DNA of 64,000 nt from Euptelea pleiosperma (lineage: Eukaryota; Streptophyta; Magnoliopsida; Ranunculales; Eupteleaceae), in NCBI GenBank assembly GCA_035048495.1, contig CM068546.1, positions 31,700,674 to 31,764,673 on the forward strand. Direction: 5' to 3'. Below the pieces are notes generated by a model. The model ran no database searches. It saw only the letters and a program-made list of their open reading frames with translations, and had not been told where the DNA came from. The position numbers and the translations under genes are program-made. Shown one piece after another: positions 24,301-36,300 of this stretch (its first letter is position 1; each line of letters begins with the position of its first letter).

Positions 24301-27300
24301 AGGCTATGTTTGGGGGAGCTGCGACTGATGTGAGCAATTAGTGGTGGGACAAAATGAGTTTCCTGCTGTTGTGTATTTAAGGGTCAGCTCCAAGCCCATA
24401 TTTTTTGCATTGGTTATGGAGGAATTAATTGCTCAAGTAGGCCTCTTGGTGTATGTTGTTTACGAATGACCGAGTGTTTGTGCATGAGATGAAAGAAGGG
24501 GTAAGTGCAGAACTAGAATTAGTGAAGGATTCCTTAATATACATAGGTTTTAAGATACGTCGAACCAAGACATAGTATATGGAGTGCAACTTTTGTAAAA
24601 GGACACGCATGGTGACAAGATGCTAGTTAACAACGATGGCTAGGATATATCAAAGTGACCTTTTTCATTATCTTGGTTCTATTATCTACAAGGACCTGGT
24701 GTTTGTCCTTGTTGATTGTGGGTCATAATCTTACGCAATCAACAACATGTATAGAATGGGCCTTGCCGAGAGGTTCAAGACGAAGATGTTGAGATAGATG
24801 AGTGGCAAGACTAGGAAAGATAGAAAAAAATGGCTGCATTTGAGAGAATCTAGGAGTAGCTCCAATAGGTGATAAAAATAAGGAGAGTAGATTGAGATGG
24901 TTCATGGACAACAAATGCCACTGATTGCACCAATTAGGAGGGCGCTGTTACAGGTTGAAGGCTCCAAAAAGAGGATTAGGATGCTGGATTGAGGTAGTGA
25001 GAATTGATATGAGAGCATATGCTTTAAGAGAGGATATGGCCCTGGATAGAATGAAATGGCGGAACATACTTGTGTGGATGGCCACAAATAGTTGGGACAG
25101 GTCTTCAACGACGACGATGATGATAATGATCTTTTATATGTTTAGCTTTGTGCAAATCAGAGAAGCCAGAGGATACTTTTGCCTTTTTTTAATCCTTTTG
25201 AAAAAGTCAAAACATGAAAAAGAAAATTGAAATCAGAATATCAGAACGCGGGCGTTCGTCTTCTCAATCTTTGGAAATATCTCAGAAAATATCCAAAGTT
25301 CACTGCATACTCTCAATATTATGCCCTGGCTGCCAGTTGCTGTCAAGTGGTCCAGTTCCAATAATTTGTCTCTGAGAGCTTGGATCACATCCCATTACAC
25401 ACCATACAGAAACTATAGTAGTTCCAACTTCCAATAGACTGGCAAAAATACTTCATGAATGAACCTCCGTTGAATACGAGGTGCTGCCTTTGTCTTCCCT
25501 ACAAATTCTGTGACCAAACATAGATTAGTTACATGACCAAAGCTTTATTGTCTATACTTTGATTTTCTTTTTTAATTTAACATTGCTAATTTGCTTCAAA
25601 TTCAATCATCTCTTCATCAAATTTTTAATAAGAAAATGCAGTTGAACTCTACTACTACTGTTCATATTTTCAATGCTAAGATGGCTGTACTTTTATTCTC
25701 ATGCAGAGAAGAAGACGCGGTGTTAATAAAACTGCACGCTCATCTTTAAAACTTCATCATGTGGCTGAGAATAGTGGGTCTGAAGTAGGTGACATAGAAC
25801 CATACAGCTTATCGGATGCTGGTCTGACCGCTCTTTCTGAAATTACGAGACTTGAGAAGTTAAGCTTAATCTGGTGCTCTAATGTGACAAGTTTGGGACT
25901 AAAATCCATTGCCGAGAAATGTGGATCCTTGAAATCTTTGGATTTACAGGTGAATCTTTAGTTATCCAATTTGAAACTTTTTCAAGTATTTACAGGTGAG
26001 CTCTTTCAGAGCTAATTCCAATGCTGTGTCTGGAAGTGATCTTATTTCTATTTTTTTGATTGGTATGTTTGAAAGTGGCCTACTTATCAACAAATGGTCC
26101 ACGCTATTCTGAAAAATAATAAATAAAAATTGTGCCAATTGAACTGCATGCATGTCTAGTGAGAGATTGGAGTCTTTACCTCTTATTTTCTCTTGCAATT
26201 ATACTGGATTTGCATGCAAATAGGAGGCATCTTGGAAATCCTTTCAAGTTTTTTTGTCTTTTCGAGATCACTAATTAGTTCACATGTGGTTAGAAGCAGT
26301 TCAACTACTGTTTGCTCGTTACATTCTTATCCACCTCTTGATTCTCGTTGTCAACCATGTGACACATGTAACCACACATCAGTTGTTGCCTTTATTAAAT
26401 ACATGCCACAAATATTTCCTTAGCTCACTATAGTTTTGTTTTTTCATTTTTTTATGGGCAAGAGTGGTTGAGGACCGCAGGACCAGTTGGCGAAGCGAGC
26501 TGGTACCAGCATGATTATGGGGAGACCACAACCCATGGCACTATATACACTTGGGAGTCTTGAACGCGTGACCTTCCACGAGTGGAGGGTACACGTTAAC
26601 CACCCGACCAAGTGGGCGTTGTATAAATTGTATGCACTCACCATAGTTGTGGGTGTCGTACCATATATTACCATATATGTCATGGACAAGCTTACTACCT
26701 TTCAATGGGATGCATTTGTTTTTCAATATTTATTATCTGAGCACATGCTAGGATTGATTTCAGATCAGGAAATTGTAATTGTGATTGTTATTATTATCTA
26801 TGCACAATTCTTTATTTTATTTATCATAGAAAAAGAAATTGTAATGATGGTCATTTCTACTACTGATTGTGTTAATTGCTTTGAGAAAGTTCAGTGGTCA
26901 TTTGTTTAATTTCCTGAACAATTTTGATATTTGACACCTTTGACTGATTTTCATAATCTTAATTCGGAGAGACTAGTTATGAATTGATTATGGTATATCG
27001 GTAGATGGTAAGTGTTTATTGTTGTTCTTTTAGTAGCATGTGATCCATGCTTATGAAAGGCCATCTCCATCACTAACTTTGGATTGTTTCTAAAGTATGC
27101 AATATGAGCTACTAACATCTATGCATGTAGGGTTGCTATGTTGGGGATCAAGGTTTAGCGGCTGTGGGGGAGTGTTGCAAGCAACTTGAAGATTTGAATT
27201 TGCGTTTTTGTGAAGGCTTGACAGACGCGGGTTTGGTTGAATTAGCCGTTGGTTGCGGAAAGTCACTGAAAGCTCTGAGTGTTGCAGCTTGTGCAAAAAT

Positions 27301-30300
27301 AACTGATATCTCGTTAGAAGCAGTAGGGTCTCATTGCACCTCTCTTCAAATGTTGTCATTGGATTCAGAGTTTATGAAGAACAAAGGGGTGCTTGCTGTA
27401 GCTCAAGGATGCTTGTCCTTGAAAGTTCTGAAGCTACAGTGTATAAATGTTACAGATGAGGCTTTGCAAGCTGTGGGCACCTACTGTTTGTCATTGGAGT
27501 TGCTGGCTTTATACAGTTTTCAGAGATTTACTGACAGGTTAATTACTCTTCTTCGATTTCTTTTGCTAGATCTTATCCATTTTGATGAAGGTACTTGAGC
27601 TAAATCATGTGAAAAGTCAATACGTTCGGTTTGTCTCATCTGTTCTACTTTTTTCCTTTTTTCGAATGAACACTGGAGCTTAAAGTGGAAAGATATATAA
27701 CTAATTTAGGGAATTGCGAGTACATGCTCTCAAAAAAGGTAATTATGGAGACACCCTATTTTTTTTCCTCCCTATAAATGATGATTTTGCCCCGCCATTT
27801 ATGTGAAAAAGATGATTAGTCTTAATGTCTTAAGGTAAAGGGGTAACTACGGCCAACCCTTATGAATCTAACTATGGTTCATAAACATTACGTCCATACA
27901 CTTGGCATACACGTTTATTAGGGTCAGAACATTTACGAGATCTCATGGGCTGAAATCTTACCCGATTTGATAATACTTACCATCTGATTTACAGACTTGT
28001 TTCGGACCATTGCCTAAGTTGTTCATAGACTTGTTTTGGACCTCTGCCCAAATTTTTTATAGCCATCCAAAATAATGCAATGGATTGAATGTTTATGATA
28101 ATCAAAATCGGGTCAAATTTTGGCTTCTGAGGTCTTCTAGTTAGATGCATCAATTGGTACGTCTCAACCCTCTGGCCCGACTGTAGATTACCCTTATATC
28201 TTTTAGCAAAAATAAAAAAAAATGAACTTGTCTTTTTAGTGATGGAGGCATGGAGCAGACTTGTAATTTGTTGAAAACAAGCCCAAAGGGTGTATTTTCG
28301 CTACAATGGAGAAACTTTAGGTTTTTGTTTTCTCTACAAAAAGTAGGGGTGTATCCATAAATGCTTAATTTTGGGAGGGTATATTTGTAATTTTCCCTTC
28401 TATTTATCCCCCATATTATCAACTTATTAATTAAGTCATGAAAGCTTTTAATGTGGTCATGACATCAGTGCTAGTAATTGCATTAAGAATTAGAAAGTGG
28501 CTTGAGGACCTTGTTTCATTGCCATATACAGGCAACGTAAGAATGTGGTTACAAAATTGCTAGTCCATTTCATGTGAATTCTGCTTATATGCAATTTCTT
28601 GAATTCTTTTTAATGCATGCTTATAATCTTTACTGATATATACATCTGTAGGAGTCTTTGTGCTATCGGAAATGGGTGCAAGAAGCTAAAAAATCTTACT
28701 CTAAGTGATTGCTATTTCTTGAGTGACAAGAGTCTGGAAGCAATTGGCACTGGCTGCTCTGAACTTACACATCTGGAAGTTAATGGCTGCCACAATATTG
28801 GAACATCTGGATTAGAGTCTATTGGAAGATCTTGCCCGTGCGTTTCTCTCACAATTTTTAATTCTTATGAGTACCATCTATGAAACATATTATGGAATAT
28901 GGATGTATTTAATTGTAAGTCATATTCTTGCTTGCCAGCTCTCCTAACATTGCTTTTAGACTGCATGCTTTTGTTAAGATCACATATTTTCGAAATGTTC
29001 CTTGCGTCAACTATAACTAGGTTCTTCTTCAGTAAGTAATGCAACATGGCAATTTTAGAGTTTTCAGCGTTAAAATTTTTATAATAGAATGGGCGGATTA
29101 AGGATCCAAATTCATTCCGGTCAATATTTAGGAAATATTTTGTGAACTTGTTTAAAACTTAATTAAGTACAATCAATTTGATCGATTCATGTAGCTCTTT
29201 TCTACATATTGTGAAGTAATAGTCGCCAAATTAGAATTGCTTTCATTTGTATCTTGAGAACAATGACAATTATAATAGATGTATGTCTCTGAAGGTTTTG
29301 AAAATAGCTTAGTATTCTTTCCTATTCCCAAGTTTGTTATTGCATTTTCAACAAATTATAGTTGTTGTTCTACTTTTTTCCTTTATGGTGAGGTTACTGC
29401 TTGCTTGAAGATGCAAAATAGCACTTGAGGCGAGGTTTTGATTTTTCTTGGAGGACATGCTGCATGACAAATATTTAAGGCTAGACGCTGTAGAGTGAAT
29501 GAGAAAAAGGGAGGGCAAAAGAGTATAGTTCCTTTCGTGCTTTAGTGTAGTTTGAAGGCTCTAAAAGGGTGAGAGGAAGGCTGAAAAAGACATAGATGAG
29601 GTAGCAAGAAAAGATTTGAATAGACGCCTTAATAGAGGGAACTGAACAGTGAAGCAGGATTCATGTCGGTCACCCAAAATAGTTAGGATAATGCATTGCG
29701 AATGATGACGATGACGATGAAAAGAGTATAATTCCTTTAGTCTATCCTTTTGAAAATGAAATATAGTTTGGGAAAAGAAAACGGAAAAACGTATTCTGAG
29801 TGCACTTTATTAGCATGTTATCAAGAGGGGAAAAGCACAACATATAAATGTAGCTAGCCCCTTCAGCATTCCCTGTATGCCCTTAAGTCATGCCTCCCAG
29901 CTTGCATAGTTTTTGTTCTTTCATTCTTTGTGTAGCATTTCAGCTTGAATGCTTAGACTCACTCTTACAGTTTCCAAGTTTCCCCTTGTGTGTGTTCCTG
30001 GCACCTTCTGCAGCCCTCTTGGTGTGTGTGGGTGTGGGCGTATGTTCTAAGATACAGCCTAAAATATATTACACTAAACCTATGAAACAACGACACAACA
30101 CTTTTAGGGTTTTTGGCCGTGTCGACACGTGTCAACACAGATACGTGTGTCGACACGGCTAGACACCTTAACAGACACGTACGGCCGTGTCATATTGGTT
30201 TATGCAAGAAAGAAGAAAAAGAACCAAAAGAAGAAGGGGCGGGATTGGGTCTATTTAGTGGCCCATTCCACTTATAGGCTGATGGGATTGGGTCTTTTAG

Positions 30301-33300
30301 TAAATATTTGAATTTTTTTTTAGAAAAATTCTTTATAGTTTATATATATATATATTATGTACGGACGTGTTTCCATATCAGACTTTTTTAGGTTGCCGTG
30401 TCGGACACCTCGTATCCGTGTTGGACACGGTGTCGTTGTTACATAGCACTAAACTGTCTTTAATGCATAGATATGCTAAACATAAGCAAATCCATGCATG
30501 ATAAGGTAATAAACGCATCAAGAAGTACATACGATTACCTATCAATTTACACATAATATGGTAATAAACATACCATTAGTACTGATAGTGTGAAAATGTA
30601 ATTCTATGTAAATTTTATAGTCATTAAATGTATTTTTCATATAAATATAAATAAATGTTTTTTATAACATACCATAGCTCTTTTCTGCAACAGCTTAGGC
30701 ACCCTCATGGTTGTGCGGTATGTTTTTTCTTAATTTTATTTTTTCATCTATTCCAGAAAGAGTTTCTTTGCAAGTTCCCCGCCTCCATTTGAGGCTGGCA
30801 TCGTGAACTGGCATGAGATGAGATAGACGTTGATGTTTGTAAGGATTAGTTAAACCAAAATCAGCACCAGCAAGAAACAGCATTATTTTGCCTTTCAAAG
30901 AGGATAACCTTGACCTTCTTCTTACTCAATCACAGCCATGGTATGACTTTTTCAGTTGCATTTAATGAAACACGTCATTCATCAATGGCTAAATTTATTT
31001 TATCTACGACTTGGGGTTTTATTGTTTGATCTGCTTACTTTGTTGCACTTGCACATGCTTAAATATCTGCTTGCAGATCCTATAACATTTGCGCCGTGTC
31101 ACATTATCATTAACTTTTTGATTAATAATGTGGGATTGTATCCTGGTTCACATTATTATTGTCTAAATTATCTTTATTAACCTTGCTCTTCTGGTACAAT
31201 TAGGAGCACTTCATGGAAGTGTACTTCTGTTGATGGTTTTTTAGTGGTGTAGTTGACTACAATTCTGTGCTTCGGATTGCAGGGGCCTTTCTGAACTAGC
31301 GCTTTTATACTGCCAAAGGATTGGTAATAATGCTCTTTTTGAAGTTGGCAAAGGCTGCAAACTCTTGCAAGCTCTTCACTTGGTAGATTGTTCAAGTATA
31401 GGAGATGATGCCATATGCAATATAGCTCAGGGCTGTAGGAACTTGAAGAAACTGCATATTCGTCGTTGTTATGAGGTAGTGCTTTTGTTTTTTCTTGATG
31501 GCTTACTTTCATTCCTTACGCACCCTTTCTTTTCTTCTTCTTCCTCTATTTTCCAAATCCATAGAATTTCCATTTAGGTTTCTTAAGAAAGGAAAATATT
31601 TGTGAAATTGTCACGATATTTACGGAATTTAATACCTTGGACGTAACACTAACCTTTTCAGAAGTTCATTCACTGACTAAAAAAGATAGAATCGATTGCA
31701 ATATTTCAAGTATCTAAAAGAGCCTAGGTCCAAAATTTCTTCTAAGAATTGATTTCGGTTGGTATTTCTAGGTGCTTTTGGAGCCCATCTAAAAACTTTT
31801 GACATTTGGATTACCAATCAATCAACATAACATTTTCCCAACCATCTGGGGTCGGCTACACAAATCATGTTCCGTCTAGGGATGGCAATGTGCCAGACCA
31901 CCTAGCTTGGGGTCGGGCTGGCGCAAGTACCACCCCAGCCCAGCCCGCTCTAAGAGAGAGAGAGAGAAAAACAACATTAAAAGAAGAAGGAATTTCGGAG
32001 GAGAGGGAAGGAGGTCAAAGCCATTAAGGGAGAGTACTGGAAGAGTGGGCTTCTGCCAAGCATCAATAAAGATGGTCATCACCAAGTGCTGGCAAAATAC
32101 CTTAGGGTTATGAAAATCAAGAATGGAAGAGGTTAGGGATAATAATAAAGAGAAGAGTTTCCAAGTCTTTACCTTACATAGAAGGGGACATTAAGGTCAC
32201 TTAACATAATGCTTCGTAAGTCCATTAATGATGGCATGATCATCACTAGTGACAACAATGTCATTAACATAGACAAGAACAATAGTCCCATATGGCCCAT
32301 GATGTACACACACAGAGTGATCGGTTTGGCATTTGATGAATTCAAAGGCGAGGACAACTCGACTGAATCGATCAAATTAGGCACATGGAGACTGTTTAAG
32401 CCCATAGATTACCTTCTTCAATTTACATATTTTACTGCACTCACTGTGACAAGTAAAGCTTGGAGGAAGGCCATGAACACTTCCTCATTGAGGTCTCCAT
32501 GGAGGAAGGCATTTTTCACTAACAGGTGATGTTGGCATCCATGAATGGTACCTAATAGATTAGAACCCAAAGGTAGTTGGTCATGGCGATTGGAGCAAAA
32601 AGTCTTTGTATAGTCAAAATATCATAAACTTGGTTAAAGCACTTGGCAACAAGGTGCCCTATGCCTTTTAATAGAACCATCAGGCTTGAATTTCATAAAA
32701 AACTAGTATTTTTGCCCGTGCTCAGCACAAGTACTCTGTGTATAAAAAAAATGTAACAAAAATAATAGTATTATACATATGCTTTCTATGAGTTGTATTT
32801 GTCTTTTTTATGGGTTCATTGCCAACCGTTGGATTCGAGTATTATTGTTGGGGTACTCAGATCCAAAATTGTGGAGGGAGGTTTACTTATAAAATTTCTA
32901 AAAATATTTATAATTGTATTATTGGTAGTGGGATTTCAGGGTAGAGAGACGTGGGTTGTTGGAAGAGTTTTTGGAGAGAGAAACATGGGTGTTTGTTTTG
33001 GTTGGAATCTAGTATTAGAAGTTAATAAGAAAACTAAAAAATATAAAGTAATGTCCTAATATTTAGGATAATTCAATAGTTGGAAAAGAAGAGAGATGTT
33101 TTGGTTGGAATCTCACAGGGATTTAACTCACATTAAATTGTTGGGAGAATAAATTGGGATAGTTTTTGGAGGGAGAGATGGTAGGGAAGTTTTTGGAAAG
33201 AGATAGAGTTGGGTTGTTGGGAGAATAAATTATTAAACGATATTTAAGATACTTCAATAGTAATTGATTTATATTAAACTTCTAAATTTAGTTAGAAATT

Positions 33301-36300
33301 AAGAAATTATTATTCAGGAAAGCAGTTTTTGTTGGAATCTCAAGTTAATATTTAATTGAAGGGAAATAAGGGAGACGTTTTGGTTGGAATCTCTTCATAA
33401 AAGTTAATGCTTAATTAAAGTTTAAAAAGTCTAATATATCCTTATTTATTTAATAACATTAATGAAAGTGTCAAGGTTTTTTTTTGAAAAGGCAAAAAAA
33501 GATGGGGAGAGAGCCACATGGATGAGCGAGAAGGGTGGTTCCATGCGTTAGCTTTAGTATAGTATATAAATACCCATTTGCACCCCACAGCTTTTTTTCC
33601 CTAGAAGATGACCAACTTTTCAGTTGCCATCTTCTCTAGAACTTGCATTCCTTCATGCATAGCTGTCACCCATGCAGGGCTAGAGAGGGCTTCTTGTAGG
33701 AAGGAATAAGAATAGCTGAAATCTGTGAAAGAAAGGTTCTTTATATGGACGATAAGGCATAATATGAAACAAAATTGGAGATGGGATGTTCAGTATAAGA
33801 CTGTTTTTTACAGAGGGCAGTAGGTAGTCAATATCTAATAGAGGAGCAATAACATAAGAGGAAGATGAAGGTAAACCTAAGATAGATCATGGAGAAGTGG
33901 TTGAATGCGGAGCAACCACGGTGACTTCTAGCAAGTAACAATTTTCCCGCTCTGCACCTCTATTCTGTTGAGGGGTGTTAGGACATGACAATTGAAAAGT
34001 TTTCCCCTTGCATAAATGATGAAACTCCCCATAAGTATATTTTTTGGCATTGTCAGTACGAAGAATTTTAATCTTTGTATCAAATTAAGTAGATACCATT
34101 GTATAAAATGGTTTAAAAATAGATAACAACTCATTACGAGATTTCATCAAATAGACCCAACTAACTCTAATGCGATCATTTTTTTTTGGATAAGCTCTAG
34201 TGCAATCATCAATAAAATAACAAAATAGCGATAGTCAAAGGGTAAATGAATAGGGGGACCTTAAACATCAGAATGTATCAACATAAAGGGAGAGGCACAT
34301 CTCTTTCCATGAGCATGAAATAATGTGTGAACTGTCATGTTTCACACGTAATAGTTTTGGCAGACAAGAAAATATAAGGAACAATGTTACGTCGAGACAA
34401 TGAAGGATGGCTCAAACGATAGTGTCACCTCATAGCCAAATCACTCGAAGCATGCATCTGAGTAGTATGTGCCACTCCCTCATCCAAAGTTTCTTGAAGA
34501 AGATACAGACCATAACGTTCACAAACCGAACTAATCATCCTTTCAATGCTCAGCTCTTGAATACAATGGGAAGGAAAGAAAGTAACGTTGTAGTTCAAAG
34601 TCTTAGTGGTAGAACTAATAGAAAGTAAATTGGCAGCAAGTTTGGAACATGTAGAGTTGAGGTCAGAAACAATGAAAGGGAAACCCCAACTGTCCCACAA
34701 AGTGCAATCGGAGATAAAGAACCATCAGCTATAACAATGTTAGTAGGTGTAGGCAGTGGATGAATAAAACGAAATAAAGTAGACATACCAGTTATGTGGT
34801 GAGTGGCTCCTGAATTGATGATCTTAGAGTAAGGGCCAGCTGATGACACAAGAGCACATCAATACCTGAGTGGCCAAAAAAGCATGGGAAGACGTGGTGG
34901 ATGCAGATGAAGATCTCTCAACTCTAAACATTCTGGCAGTAAACTCACTAGTAATCAACTCCCTCACTTGGTACTCTGTTGATTGAATAATGGGACTTTT
35001 GGAGGAAGACTGAGTGCACTGTGGTGGAAGTGTGGAACATGTGTAGTGGATGGAACTGAGGCCTCTCCACTACTCATCTAGGTGGAGGATAAGTGTGCAC
35101 CCCCTCATGAGGGCCTACTATGTAGATGCCAACAAGTTTCATGAGTACGGTTGGGCTTCTGGCTGTTGGTGCACCATTTTTGACCTTGCTGACTCCCGAC
35201 TCTTCAGCAATGTCTCAAACACTAGGTGATCACATCAAATAACAATTTTTAATACTTCAAATCTTCCCACACATGAATGGCTGCACCTTTAAGCCATCAA
35301 TTCTTCATGACACTCATTTTTAACAATCTCCAATGCAATAAAGTTTAGTAAAATCTTCATCAACTCAATCTTCAGCAATGTCTCAAACACTAGGTGATCA
35401 CAGCAAATAACAACTTTTAATACTTCAAATCTTCCCACACATGAATGGCTGCACCTTTAAGCCATCAATTCTTCATGACACATTTTTAACAATCTCCAAT
35501 GCAATAAAGTTTAGTAAAATCTTCATCAACTCAATCTTTTTTTTTTTGATAAGTTCATCACCTCAATCCTCAATCATTCACAACTACCATAACTAATCCA
35601 AATCAGTGTTTTTAAAGGCGTGTGAGGCTTACGCCTCGGGACAGAGCTCTTAAAAACACCCTGAGACTCAATCAAAAGGCGTTTACACATCTGAGGCGTA
35701 CGCCTCACTCCAAGAGGCATTGATGAGGCTTACGCCTCTCAGTGAGGCGTACGCCTCATATGTTCTATTTTTTAGCATGCTGTTTTAAAAAAGAAATAAA
35801 AAAAGAATGTCAAGATATTAAAAAAAATAGCTGTCGAAAGGACCCAACATAAAAATAAAATAAAAAACCCTAAGTTTTATATTTAAAAGGGACCCAACAT
35901 CGATTGATCTACAATTGATTGACGACGAGATGTTGAATTTCGACTTGGACTATCAAGAAGAGGATGTTGTTCATATAATTGAAGAAGATGCATTTAATTT
36001 AGTAGAAGATTGAGTCTTTGATTGATGTTGTGCTTTTTTGTTAGAGTGGTTGGAACTTGGAAATATACTTTGTTTTTTGAATTTTTGCTACATTTATTTA
36101 TAGATTTAAATACTTATCTACCTAAAAAATGCGTGCGTGTGAGGCTTACGTCTTACGCCTTGAGGCTCACGCCTCAAGGCTTTGGCTAGTGAAGCACCTC
36201 ACCTCACGCCTTAGCGTTTAAAAACACTGATCCAAATAGGGATTAGGAATCCAAACAACCACTACAATTAGGTTTGATTGCAAATTAGGCAAGAAAATAA

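Larger units (their letters stand above)
32160..35200 (-). mobile_element. Old, decayed Ty1/copia element interrupted by a Helitron
   Basis: Minus-strand order from right to left: a gag zinc-knuckle remnant ([12 protein letters not shown] near 35.14 kb), a protease-like [12 protein letters not shown] near 34.82 kb, integrase pieces near 34.2-33.97 kb, an RT start GCKWVF near 33.58 kb, then after the Helitron KPDGS near 32.69 kb, [12 protein letters not shown] near 32.48 kb and an altered catalytic box YVND near 32.26 kb. Integrase before RT identifies copia. Stops and frame changes are numerous. LTRs were not identified. Confidence 0.8.

Noticed and set aside
26487..26909. 140-codon ORF on the plus strand in FBL4 intron 2
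   Set aside because: It overlaps the antisense SINE at 26436-26636 and continues into AT-rich intron. The composition is non-coding and it lies between two FBL4 exons.
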